DNA from: Sunxiuqinia sp963677175
GTDB taxonomy: Bacteria > Bacteroidota > Bacteroidia > Bacteroidales > Prolixibacteraceae
Direction of reading: 5' to 3'
NCBI GenBank assembly: GCA_963677175.2
Contig: CAXXES010000007.1
Location: 1,136,147 to 1,200,146 of the forward strand
DNA: 64,000 nt
The notes beneath the pieces were generated by a model that was not told where the DNA came from, did not search any database, and was given only the letters and a program-made list of their open reading frames with translations. The translations under genes and the position numbers were made by a program. Within the stretch, counting starts at the first letter, position 1, and each line of letters starts with the position of its first letter. This document shows positions 1 to 8,503 of the stretch, piece by piece.

Positions 1-2955
1 AAGCAGTTGGCTATCCCGGAACGCTACGATAAAGGCTCCGTGAAACTTCTTGCGTAGCCGAAACATTTCCGACCAGGCAACTTCAAAGTCCTGGTATTTG
101 CCGGAATAATATTTAAAATGACGGCCCAACTTCAACTCGTGAATACCACGCTCGTCCTGAAAGACCGGAGATTCAGTATCGAATGAGCTATTGGCAACGA
201 AAACCTGAATGGAAAACCAAACCTGCGGATTGCCCGAAATAGCTGATGAGTCCATAGCCGCATGGCCTTCCGTTTGGGAAACTGAATCAGTTACAATTCC
301 ATCGGGTTGAACGGGCAGACTATTCCTATTCATTTCGTCCACTACCTGTATGTTGGCAGCGTCTATCTGAAGCATAAAATCCAGTTCATCAATAAAAAAG
401 CCATAATAATCAGGCAAAATGTTGACTTCCCGGCTGGCCGGTTGGCTAACAAGTTGTTGGTTCGCGAGCTGGGCGCTATCCATCTGAATTGTATAATTTC
501 CAGGCGGCAAGCCCAGATAATTATAATACCCATCATCTTCCGAATAAATGGAATTAACCAAGCTATGGTCTTCCCTGAAAATATCAATTTTAAACCTGCC
601 CGGTCGTCGTGCATCGGAACCTACAACCCGGACGGAACCAGAAACTTCGGCCACGACGCTAACCGGCACTTCCACCAACTTCATTAAATTGGGCTCGACC
701 GGAACACGAAAACTTTTTTTGTGCAACTGCCAGGCAATGTTTTCCAATCCATCTCCGTTCAACTCCAGAAAAATACTGGTGTAGGGTTCAAGATCAAATA
801 TTCGAACCAGCGTATCCTGTTTATCCACTTCCATTCGGCCCCCGGGAGTCGCCCGCACCTTAACGCCATTCACCTTCGGTTCGTTTTCATCGCGCACCCC
901 ATTGCTATTCATATCCAGAAACGGCAAAACGGTTATCCAGCCTCTCCCCACTTTATTCATGCTACTTGTTTTCGCATAGGCAGTTGCCCGATCAAACAGC
1001 ACCCCACCACTAGCCGACTGAGTAAAACTGGAGGACCGATTGCCAAGGTTGGCATAAGCTGAGGTTTGAACCCCCGGAAATACATGCCGTAACCCAATCT
1101 GAATATTCCGAATGCCTAATTCGGGGGATTCTTCATAGGTAATGGTCAGGTTGCCATTCCGGGAAAACGGTTTTTCGGCCCGGAACTTCCAACCGGTAAC
1201 TGCTCCCTTATTATGATTATAACGTATTATTGGTGTTAAAGTCGTTCGTTTGGGAAGTCTAAATCCAGTGGAAAGCTCAGAATAGACCGTAGCTGGCTGA
1301 TTCTTTCTCAAATACGCATAAGTACGCAGGTTAGCACTCAACCGTTTGTACGACGTAGTGAATACATGATCCAATTGTACCAAATGATTGGAGTGTGGAA
1401 GGATTAACTGGTTGTAAGAAAAACGCGAATAAGTTGCCCACTTCTTGAAGCGAACAGGAAGCGACAAGCGGACTTTTCGTTCTTCCAGGTAGTTATAATA
1501 AATGGCCCGCTGGCCTTCTACATAGTCGGTGTAGCTAATATCCAGCGTCAAATTCGAGGGCAGGCGAAACGACATCAGCCCGGTAGCTTTCACTCCGTGT
1601 GCGTATTCAGCCGTAAAAAGAAGATGATCAGTCAGGCTGAAGGAGGTATTCAAAAAAGGAATACTGAAAGCCTCTGGTGCTGCATCCAGGTACTCATAAC
1701 CACCACCGATGGTCATCCTGTTCGTTAACCCGTAATTAAAACTACTGCGAAAAAAACGGCGCCCCGGATCATTCTCGATAACACCACCGCTGATCTTGTA
1801 CTCCAACTCGTGTTTAGGCAAAAAAGAATAGGGAATCTGGATATTTCGAATCTCGGTGCGTTCTTCGCCCCACTGCCCGTAATGGCGTAGTTCGACTTCA
1901 GTTTTTCCATACGACAGCGGTATGTCAAACTTGAAAAAGCCCGAAGCATCAGCTGTGGTGTAATCCACCAGCGTGTTGTTTACATATAGCTCAACGGTCC
2001 AGCCGGGTTCGGTATGATCGGTCATGGTGTGCGTGGCAAAAAAACGCCGGTAGGTGGTGGGTGAATTGCTGATTTGTGCGCCAACAACAGGTGAAAAAAT
2101 ACTGGACACTGAGGAGGTCGCAATTTTCCCAAGGGTTAACTGCCTCAACAGCTTGGATTGGTTGTTGACATGCCGCCAGCGGTAGTAAAGGTTGCGATTG
2201 GTAAACGGCTGGTTGGTGTAATAATTCATGCACAGGGTCGTTTCTCCACCTGCCAAAACACCACCCAAAGCAAGGTTTGCCCTCGAAATAACTGGCCCAT
2301 TTAGGTTTTGGGCTGAATAGATGGCCCAGTCGGCTGCTCCCAGGTACAAAAATGGACGGGTTCGATCCAGGGTGGTGTCGGCTTCCGTTTCCCCTTTCAT
2401 CCGGTTCAGAAATTTTCGTTTTTCTTCCTGTTGCAACTCACGAAACAGCGGTAATTGATCATGCGATTTCAAAAACACGGACAAACTGCGAAATTGAAAA
2501 GTACACTCCAGGCTGAAAATATCCTGCAACCGACCAATGCTTAAGTATAGTCCGTTAGCAGTTTGCACCAGGTCTTTATCGCTTACCGGATAAACATTCC
2601 CCCGGTACTGAATTTTCTGGCCAGCATAATCGATTACGTATTCATCATCAGGACTCAAAAAATACCCTTTCACCAAAGCCCAATCGGGACTGGAGATATT
2701 TTTGATTTTCAGAAACGTAAACAGTTCGGTAATGGAAAGATAGGCAGTGGTTCCTACAATGACTGCCGGAATTTCAAAAGTCCCGACCTTATCCACCTTC
2801 ATGGTCAGCGGAATTTCTTCAACCGCTATTTCTTCGAGGAAATTGGCGTATACAGAGAAAGGGGCAATAAGTAAAACGAACAGGATAAATACAGCAATCC
2901 CAGAGAGGAAAAAAATACTCCCAGATTCCGGAGAATGTGTATTTTGTTTGTTCAT
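1..2955 (-). CDS. Usher-like outer-membrane protein with C-terminal SPOR domain (3' end outside window)
   Basis: The frame is open without a stop from the ATG at 2953-2955 to the left edge (985 codons), so the C-terminus is missing. Residues about 14-38 are a hydrophobic signal sequence. The middle is rich in alternating barrel-like strands. A segment near residue 315 (VELYVNNTLVDYT, then a G-x-F-x-F-DIPL pattern) resembles the plug/middle domain of PapC-type ushers. Near residue 675 is an acidic loop DMNSNGVRDENEP like SdrD-B/dockerin calcium loops, and near 810 a CarboxypepD-like strand set (DDGYYNYLGLPPGNYTI). The last roughly 75 residues (FSIQVFVANSSF through FKYYSGKYQDFEVAW to GAFIVAF) read as a SPOR domain, which binds denuded peptidoglycan glycans. 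It is last in a minus-strand cluster with a PapD-like chaperone and DUF4402 proteins, which supports an assembly-platform role. The usher call rests on context and weak motifs; SPOR is more certain. Confidence 0.75.
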   Translation of the reverse strand, partial: MNKQNTHSPESGSIFFLSGIAVFILFVLLIAPFSVYANFLEEIAVEEIPLTMKVDKVGTFEIPAVIVGTTAYLSITELFTFLKIKNISSPDWALVKGYFLSPDDEYVIDYAGQKIQYRGNVYPVSDKDLVQTANGLYLSIGRLQDIFSLECTFQFRSLSVFLKSHDQLPLFRELQQEEKRKFLNRMKGETEADTTLDRTRPFLYLGAADWAIYSAQNLNGPVISRANLALGGVLAGGETTLCMNYYTNQPFTNRNLYYRWRHVNNQSKLLRQLTLGKIATSSVSSIFSPVVGAQISNSPTTYRRFFATHTMTDHTEPGWTVELYVNNTLVDYTTADASGFFKFDIPLSYGKTEVELRHYGQWGEERTEIRNIQIPYSFLPKHELEYKISGGVIENDPGRRFFRSSFNYGLTNRMTIGGGYEYLDAAPEAFSIPFLNTSFSLTDHLLFTAEYAHGVKATGLMSFRLPSNLTLDISYTDYVEGQRAIYYNYLEERKVRLSLPVRFKKWATYSRFSYNQLILPHSNHLVQLDHVFTTSYKRLSANLRTYAYLRKNQPATVYSELSTGFRLPKRTTLTPIIRYNHNKGAVTGWKFRAEKPFSRNGNLTITYEESPELGIRNIQIGLRHVFPGVQTSAYANLGNRSSSFTQSASGGVLFDRATAYAKTSSMNKVGRGWITVLPFLDMNSNGVRDENEPKVNGVKVRATPGGRMEVDKQDTLVRIFDLEPYTSIFLELNGDGLENIAWQLHKKSFRVPVEPNLMKLVEVPVSVVAEVSGSVRVVGSDARRPGRFKIDIFREDHSLVNSIYSEDDGYYNYLGLPPGNYTIQMDSAQLANQQLVSQPASREVNILPDYYGFFIDELDFMLQIDAANIQVVDEMNRNSLPVQPDGIVTDSVSQTEGHAAMDSSAISGNPQVWFSIQVFVANSSFDTESPVFQDERGIHELKLGRHFKYYSGKYQDFEVAWSEMFRLRKKFHGAFIVAFRDSQLL

Positions 2956-3070
2956 ATAAGTACTAAGCAATAATTGTTGTCGTATTTTTGTCTTCTAATA
3001 AACTATGAGATAAGTGATAACAAAAATAACAGACAGGTCCGTGACCTTATTTTATGGAAAACCAGAATTT

Positions 3071-3568
3071 TTAATCATAGCTGATAATAATCTCAATAGT
3101 TCCGCTGTAGGCTCCCGGGGGGGTGTCACCAACCGATCCAACGGTCAATGTAGCTCCGAATTGAAAATCGTGAAAAGCAGCAATGGTATTGAAAGGAAAC
3201 GTGGGGTACGTTTCGTTCAGTTCTACATTCATTTGTCCCCCATTGCTTCCGTTTAGCGTAGCTGGAATGCCACTGGTCAGATTCAGATAACTTCCGCTGG
3301 GCGCTTCTACCCGAAAGAGGCCCGCATGATAATCGTTTCCGATTAAGATCACACCGCCTGTAGCACTTCGCACGCCTTCGCTTGAAACCGTGATCGTGCC
3401 CGCACTGCCCGAAACAGCAAAAGCACCGAAGCTAATATCCTGAAGAATCGTGATGGTTACCGGATTTTGAGCTTGCAAATTTCCGGCCCACAAAACACTA
3501 AAGAACACCAGGAAGAAATATTTTCTCCAGTACAAATTCGCATTTTCTTTAACGGTGTAAAGTTGCAT
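3071..3568 (-). CDS. DUF4402 pilin-like exported protein (minor subunit or tip?)
   Basis: A 165-residue protein counted from the Met at 3568, which directly precedes a basic stretch and a hydrophobic signal ending in AGNLQAQ; an upstream in-frame start at 3595 would add nine residues. The mature part is short, beta-rich and glycine-rich, with ISFGAFAV near its N-terminus and a C-terminal GAYSGTIEIIISY strand. DUF4402 proteins have this form, and the end resembles the last strand of spore-coat-U/archaic chaperone-usher pilins. It lies between the chaperone gene and the usher gene, so it is probably a second substrate of the same export system. It is diverged from the DUF4402 protein at 4583. 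Function as a pilus subunit is inferred. Confidence 0.75.
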   Translation of the reverse strand: MQLYTVKENANLYWRKYFFLVFFSVLWAGNLQAQNPVTITILQDISFGAFAVSGSAGTITVSSEGVRSATGGVILIGNDYHAGLFRVEAPSGSYLNLTSGIPATLNGSNGGQMNVELNETYPTFPFNTIAAFHDFQFGATLTVGSVGDTPPGAYSGTIEIIISYD

Positions 3569-3612
3569 ACTACTGTGTTCATATAAATCCTGCAAATGAA
3601 AAGAAAGAACCG

Positions 3613-4503
3613 CTACTCCAGCACCAGTTCAGCTTCAGCCAGAAGGGTTCCTTTTTCCTCCTTTTGTTTGGCGTAACGCACCAGCAAACTACCGCTTCTG
3701 AAATCCACGTCATCGGGAGCCTGCAGGTTAATTCGGCTGCGTCGCAGCGTTCCGGGTGTGTAAACAGCTAGTCCCCGTACCAACCCTACATCAGTTGTTT
3801 TACCTTTCGGAGAAACATGGGTTACCGCTATGTCGCCATACACGGAATAGTTACCCGATCGCGTCAAGCTGAATTCCACAACCGGTATTTCGCCCTGGTG
3901 TGTAAAAGCCAAATCGGTGAGTTGCACCGAGCTGTTATTTTCGCCTACCCGGATAATTAACGGAATGGTGATGCCAAAAACGGCTTTCAGGCTCACCGAG
4001 AGTTCTTCGTCTTTGTTCCTTTTGTTTTCAGAAGGATAATCTACGCTGGGTATTGCCCTAAAATACAAATGCGAGCGGTATTCTCCCGGCTGCAGGTTGC
4101 GGTCTCTGATCAACTGAATTTTCATCGTTTGAGATTCGTTGGGGCCCAATACAATGTTGCGTGGAAAATAGCGCACATAGTCGTCGGAAAACCACTCGCC
4201 GGGACCAGGAACTTCAATCTGCTCCATAGAACCGTCCTCCTTCATGCGGTTGTGCACCAGTGAAACAACATAGCGAGCGGTGTCTTGACCCGTGTTGGCA
4301 TATTGAACTGCGGCAATGCGTTTGTTACCTTCAAAAACCACCCGTTTCTGCATTAACATCAGGTTGCCCTGTGCCGTTGCCTGAAACACCCCAAAAACCT
4401 GAAATAGCAAAATTGCCAAAAACAAAATACCTGCGTTTTGTTTAAAAACAGCAGGTTGAAACTTATGAAGGGAAATAATTCGAACCATTCTTATCAAGAT
4501 CAA
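3613..4503 (-). CDS. PapD-like periplasmic pilus chaperone
   Basis: A 296-residue protein with a signal sequence ending ATAQ near residue 45, followed by two immunoglobulin-like domains. The first has features of PapD-type chaperones: a start strand LMLMQKRVVFEGNKR, a Y-A-N-T/D pattern, the block PRNIVLGPNESQTMKIQLIR and a GEYRSHLYFRAIP strand, equivalent to the family's P-x-x-x-x-L-x-P-x-x-x-Q-x-x-R. The second domain (about 180-290) carries VVEFSLTRSGNYSVYGDIAV. Such chaperones cap pilin subunits and deliver them to the usher. Flanking DUF4402 genes and the usher-like gene fit that. It lies downstream of an apparent terminator (4527-4563), so it may be expressed less than the first DUF4402 gene. 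Confidence 0.85.
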   Translation of the reverse strand: MILIRMVRIISLHKFQPAVFKQNAGILFLAILLFQVFGVFQATAQGNLMLMQKRVVFEGNKRIAAVQYANTGQDTARYVVSLVHNRMKEDGSMEQIEVPGPGEWFSDDYVRYFPRNIVLGPNESQTMKIQLIRDRNLQPGEYRSHLYFRAIPSVDYPSENKRNKDEELSVSLKAVFGITIPLIIRVGENNSSVQLTDLAFTHQGEIPVVEFSLTRSGNYSVYGDIAVTHVSPKGKTTDVGLVRGLAVYTPGTLRRSRINLQAPDDVDFRSGSLLVRYAKQKEEKGTLLAEAELVLE

Positions 4504-4526
4504 AACATATTCTATAAAATAAAAAA

Positions 4527-4563
4527 GCTGATTAACGGTGTTTTTTAACTGCCGCTAATCAGC
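4527..4563 (-). terminator. Hairpin with U-rich tail between DUF4402 gene and chaperone gene
   Basis: On the minus strand the arms GCTGATTAGCGG and CCGTTAATCAGC pair (one wobble or mismatch) around an A-rich loop and are followed by a T-rich stretch at 4512-4526. It sits 20 bp past the stop of the first DUF4402 gene and upstream of the chaperone. Such a partial terminator would favour the main subunit over chaperone and usher. Confidence 0.65.
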
Positions 4564-4582
4564 CCCTTAAAATGAAAAACGG

Positions 4583-5077
4583 TTAGTTATAATTTACCGT
4601 CACATCAAAGTTACCGGTATATGCACCAGAAACCTGGGCAGCTCCAACAGTCAACGTTGCACCAACTTTCAGATTTTCAGTACCAGCAGTTAAGGTACCC
4701 GTACCTGAAGGCAAACTCACAAAACTGGAAAGTGCCATTGTTTCAACACCTACGTCTGTAATACTTACAGTCGTTGGTAAAGTGATCGCATAAGTATATG
4801 CAGTTTCACCGTTAATCGTAAATGCGGCAGAAGATATTGTACCTGCTGTTACTGGAAGGGTCACATCTCCCGTCACCGTTGTCCCGTCATTGGCATCCAA
4901 AACTACAGTACCACCTGCGTCTGACTTAACAGCCACATTTCCAAAGCTCATATCTACAGTTTTTGTGATCGAAATTGGGGTTACAACTGTTGCACTCGCT
5001 GTTGCATTCGCTGTTTCCTGGGCAAAGGCTCCTGCGGCAAAACCTACCATAACGAGAAGTAAGAATAACTTTTTCAT
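4583..5077 (-). CDS. DUF4402 pilin-like exported protein (likely major subunit)
   Basis: A 164-residue protein counted from the Met of MKKLFLLL, which opens a classical signal peptide ending GAFAQ; a TTG further upstream is in frame but would precede the signal. The mature part begins TANATASATVVTPISITK and has the DUF4402 hallmark MSFGNVAVKSDAGGTV, then NDGTTVTGDVTLPVTAG, and ends GAYTGNFDVTVNYN, a strand like those of spore-coat-U/archaic pilins. It is the first gene of the cluster and is followed by a terminator-like hairpin, an arrangement typical of an abundant subunit. Pilin function is inferred. Confidence 0.8.
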   Translation of the reverse strand: MKKLFLLLVMVGFAAGAFAQETANATASATVVTPISITKTVDMSFGNVAVKSDAGGTVVLDANDGTTVTGDVTLPVTAGTISSAAFTINGETAYTYAITLPTTVSITDVGVETMALSSFVSLPSGTGTLTAGTENLKVGATLTVGAAQVSGAYTGNFDVTVNYN

Positions 5078-5237
5078 AATTGCTAATTTTAAAATTAATA
5101 CGCAACAAAAGTAAGTGACAGGCAGCAAGCATAAAATAAGGAGACTGCTGAAATCGGGGGTGCAAAAAGCTGATTTTCTGTTTCCAAAAAGCTGACTAAG
5201 AGACCCAAAATCAGCAATCTCAGGTTTTGTCGATTGG

Positions 5238-5885
5238 TTAATCCAGACTGATAATTCCTTTCTTCATGGCGTATTTAACCAGGTCGGTTGTTGTTTTCAG
5301 ATTCAATTTATCCAGAATATGTTGCCGGTGAGTTCCAATGGTTTTGACACTAACAAACAAAACATCAGCAATTTTACGAACGGATTCACCTTCGGCCAAT
5401 AACTTGAAGATTTCCGATTCACGCTCAGTCAATTCTGCCTCCGCAACTCCGATCGGCCCATTCTTGCCAAGATACCCTTGAATGACCATTTCCGTAATCT
5501 GTTCATTTAAGTATTTCTTTCCTGCAAACACCGTTTCTATGGCCGTAATTAATTCCTTGTAATCACAATTCTTAAACAAGTAGCCGGATACACCTGCTTC
5601 GAGCATTTCGCGAACATAATGAGTATCTGTATGCATGGAAAGAGCAATCACCTTCACCTGGGGCATTTCCGCTAATAGTTTTGCCGTTGCTTTCACCCCA
5701 TTAAGCACCGGCATTGCAATATCCATAATAACCACATCCGGATTAACCTCTCTGGCTTTATCTACGGCTTCCTGCCCATTTTCAGCTTCAGCCACAATTG
5801 TAATGTTCTCCGCTTCGGAAAGCAGATTGGCTATTCCTTTTCGAAACAAGGAGTGATCATCGGCAATAAGGATGTTGATCTGCAT
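5238..5885 (-). CDS. NarL/FixJ-family response regulator (LuxR-type HTH)
   Basis: A 215-residue two-domain regulator. Residues 4-120 form a receiver with acidic pair ADD near the N-terminus, phosphoacceptor Asp in VVIMDIAMPVLNG and a conserved switch Ser in VIALSMH. Residues about 145-210 form a LuxR-type helix-turn-helix (LTERESEIFKLLAEG, then IADVLFVSVKTIGTHRQHI). It starts 14 bp after the stop of the kinase gene and is transcribed with it. The kinase has a HisKA_3 core, the usual partner type. Targets are unknown; the neighbouring chaperone-usher cluster, read in the same direction, is an obvious candidate. Confidence 0.93.
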   Translation of the reverse strand: MQINILIADDHSLFRKGIANLLSEAENITIVAEAENGQEAVDKAREVNPDVVIMDIAMPVLNGVKATAKLLAEMPQVKVIALSMHTDTHYVREMLEAGVSGYLFKNCDYKELITAIETVFAGKKYLNEQITEMVIQGYLGKNGPIGVAEAELTERESEIFKLLAEGESVRKIADVLFVSVKTIGTHRQHILDKLNLKTTTDLVKYAMKKGIISLD

Positions 5886-5899
5886 AACAGGTACTGTTT

Positions 5900-7426
5900 T
5901 TATAATGGAATTCTCACAACTGCTTTCGCTCCTCTCCCATTGCGTGATTCAAAATGGAGCGATCCCTGGATCGAATCCAACCGCTCCCGAATACTAAACA
6001 AGCCAAAACCTCCGCCTTTCGATTTCTCAATCAATTGCTCGTCAAATCCAGATCCATGGTCTAAGACAGACATAACGAGAAACTCATCTTCTTTTCTGAC
6101 TTCCACCTCTACATAGTTGGTTTTGCCATGTTTGATTGCATTTACAATTAACTCATTAACGATGCGGAACAGTAATATGTTCAAATCGTTATGAAGCTGT
6201 ACATCTTCGTCATAAACCAGCAAGCGCGTTACTATTCCATTCGATTTTTCAAAGTTCTCCAGTTGCCATTGGATGGCGCGAACCAATCCTAACTCATACA
6301 AAATAGGCGGACTAAGCTGATAGGTTAAGGTTCGGGATTCGGAAATGGCATCATTGATCAGGGTCACAGAGTCGCAGATGATTTGCTCCGTCCGCGAAGG
6401 TAGCTCCCCTCCTACCAAAGAAGATAGTTTGATGCTGACCAGTGACAGGGTCTGACCAATCCCGTCGTGCAGGTACTCAGCAATTCGACGTCGTTCTTTT
6501 TCCTCGGTTGCAGATATTATCGAGTTCATTCGTTTCTGCTTCTCCTGATACCGCCTAATTTCGATCAGGCTTCTCTGGAGTTCCATCTCCGTTTTTACCC
6601 GATCGGTAATATCCTGAAAAACGCCACGATAAAACAAAAACTCCCCTTCTCTATTGAACTGTGGAAATCCGCTGACTGAAGCCCAAACCTTTTGTCCATT
6701 TCGGTGCCGAAAGATCAGGCGGTGATCTTTAAGGTAGCTATCACTTGAAAAACTTTCCTGAACGACTTGACCAAACCAATGGTAATGATTCCCGGATTGT
6801 TGCTGAAAAACATTCATCTTACCGACAAGCTCGTCGGGTTTAAATCCCAGTATTTTTTCAACAACAGGGCTAAGATAGCTAACAACTCCTTTTGGGCTGA
6901 TTTCCCAATAAAATTCAAGAACATAGCCGGATATTTGCAAGAATCTTTCCTCGTATTGCCTAAACTCTTCTTTCTGTTTCGATAAGTAAAGTTCGAGTTC
7001 CCGGGTCTGCTTTTTCAACTGGTATTCACCATCCTTAATCCGTAATATAGCCTTGATAAGTGCGATTAACTCTGCACGATAAAATGGTTTTGCAATAAAG
7101 GCATCAGCCCCAACTTTTAAGCTTTTAGTCCGAACTTTAGGATCATCTCCCAGCGCAGAAATCATAACGATAGGAATCGAACGGGTATCAGCATTGGACC
7201 TGATTCTTTCACAGGTCTCATAACCATCCATCTGCGGCATCAATATATCCAGCAGGATTATGGAAGGAGATTCCGCTTGCGCCAATTGAATCCCTTCAGG
7301 ACCTGACGAGGCCAGCAGAACAATATATTCAGGCAATTTCTGATTAAAAATAGCCTGCATCAGCAGATGGTTTGTTTCCCCATCGTCGATGATTAAAATT
7401 TTCTTTTTTGGCATCATTCCTCCCAT
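5900..7426 (-). CDS. Receiver-PAS histidine kinase of the NarX/HisKA_3 type
   Basis: A 508-residue cytosolic kinase with no membrane segment. Domains in order: receiver (about 6-125, Asp in IILLDILMPQMDG), helical linker, PAS sensor (about 160-285, with PAC-like tail GVFQDITDR), HisKA_3 dimerisation region with phospho-His in ERRRIAEYLHDGIGQ near 318, and HATPase (NELIVNAIKHG for the N box, a DHGSGF G1 box, GGGFGLFSIRERL for the G2 box). An N-terminal receiver means it can itself be an output of another phosphorelay. It is paired with the response regulator at 5238, 14 bp downstream. The start codon (MGGMMPKKK) has two further Mets within four codons. Confidence 0.92.
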   Translation of the reverse strand: MGGMMPKKKILIIDDGETNHLLMQAIFNQKLPEYIVLLASSGPEGIQLAQAESPSIILLDILMPQMDGYETCERIRSNADTRSIPIVMISALGDDPKVRTKSLKVGADAFIAKPFYRAELIALIKAILRIKDGEYQLKKQTRELELYLSKQKEEFRQYEERFLQISGYVLEFYWEISPKGVVSYLSPVVEKILGFKPDELVGKMNVFQQQSGNHYHWFGQVVQESFSSDSYLKDHRLIFRHRNGQKVWASVSGFPQFNREGEFLFYRGVFQDITDRVKTEMELQRSLIEIRRYQEKQKRMNSIISATEEKERRRIAEYLHDGIGQTLSLVSIKLSSLVGGELPSRTEQIICDSVTLINDAISESRTLTYQLSPPILYELGLVRAIQWQLENFEKSNGIVTRLLVYDEDVQLHNDLNILLFRIVNELIVNAIKHGKTNYVEVEVRKEDEFLVMSVLDHGSGFDEQLIEKSKGGGFGLFSIRERLDSIQGSLHFESRNGRGAKAVVRIPL

Positions 7427-7700
7427 TAATTAAGACTGAAATCGCAAATAAAAAAATCAAAATGCCACCGCTCACAGCGATGCTCGATTTTCCATTCTCA
7501 TTGGTTCCAATGCTTTCAAAGGTATATTATTAAACTGTATCTACCACCAAATTACCAGTGGATAAGTTGCTAAAGCAAAAGCGTGACAAGCAAATGATCC
7601 GATACACCCGCACCCGGATTATTGCTGATTGAAGGCGGGAAAAGAAGTTTGTTTTTATCAATATGAGATCGGCAGCTGGGAAAACCTGGTCGCCCGGTAG

Positions 7701-7952
7701 CCAGAAGAGGTCAGTGACTGTCAAGGAGTCAGTCGGAAGGAGCCAGAAGAGGTCAGCGAATGACACGGAGTCAGTCCGGAGGAGCCAGACGAGGTCGGCA
7801 ACCTTCCAGACAAGGTCGGTGACTGTCAAGGAGTCAGCCGTAAGGAGACAGGCGAGGTCGGCGACTGACACGGAGTCAGTCCGGAGGTCCCAGACAAGGT
7901 CGGCAACCTTCCAGACGAGGTCGACGAGGTGCCAGACGAGGTCGACGGGGCG
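7701..7952 (+). repeat. 21-bp degenerate tandem array, 12 units (array 1)
   Basis: Twelve consecutive 21-bp units fill exactly 252 bp. Odd-type units read like CCAGACGAGGTCGGCGACTG plus one base; even-type units read like CAAGGAGTCAGTCGGAAGGAG. They mostly alternate as a 42-bp pair, with CCAGA starts at 7701, 7743, 7785, 7806, 7890, 7911 and 7932. Because 21 is divisible by three, both strands stay open through the array and encode heptapeptide repeats (RSxTRSA on plus; a hydrophobic VADLVWL type on minus), but there is no credible start or ribosome site and the peptides are low-complexity. It lies in the 940-bp gap between divergent genes (kinase start 7426, glycosyltransferase start near 8504). 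The rest of the gap shows only one short open frame at 8079. Confidence 0.85.
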
Positions 7953-8078
7953 TTAGATCGCCTGGAACCGGGACATCCTCACTATTCCAAACTCAAAAAT
8001 AAGCCCCTCACTGCCCCCTGACCGTTTTTCTGTCGCTTTCCCGAGATAATTTAGTGTGTTTTTTAACTTCTCCTATTT

Positions 8079-8213
8079 ATGGATAAGGGAAACTCTCATG
8101 CGGATGGAAATCCGGGATTAAATAAGGGGCGGAAGGCCTACCCGAGCCAGCTGCTGGCAACTTTTAGCAAAAACAAAAATCCAATGTTGACCTGGCTCCG
8201 GTTTTGCGCTTAG
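8079..8213 (+). CDS. Possible 44-residue small protein (doubtful)
   Basis: An ATG-initiated frame of 44 codons (MDKGNSHADGNPG at the start, TWLRFCA at the end) lies between the 21-bp array and the glycosyltransferase. It has no recognised motif, signal or membrane segment and no clear ribosome site; it may be a chance frame or the remnant of a longer gene. It is listed only because the surrounding gap is otherwise empty. Confidence 0.15.
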   Translation: MDKGNSHADGNPGLNKGRKAYPSQLLATFSKNKNPMLTWLRFCA

Positions 8214-8503
8214 CTTACCAGGTTGTGGAAAAGCCCTGCATGATGACCTCCAAAATGTAATCCCTTTTTCATTCGATTCTAACAACATGGTAATATTTAA
8301 AGTCTTCTTTTATCCCCTGATAAGTAAACTATTTAAATCGAAAGATTATTCATTTAAACTTACAGATCATGAAAAGGAGGCTAAAAATTTCGCTTAGTGA
8401 AAGTCTGAATTTCTTCCGGGACAGAGCATTGTTGCTTGCCGGCACAGCGCAACCCGTATTTGCAACTAAGCGTGACTTTACATTCCAGAGAACGAAACCA
8501 GTC

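Noticed and set aside
7530..7956. Open frames on both strands through array 1 that would encode 97- and 113-residue proteins
   Set aside because: They exist because the repeat unit is a multiple of three. There is no good ribosome site, the products are seven-residue low-complexity repeats, and both strands are open equally. Treated as repeat, not gene.
8369..8503. Upstream in-frame start of the GT39 glycosyltransferase
   Set aside because: It would add 45 basic, non-membrane residues before the first helix, which this family normally lacks.
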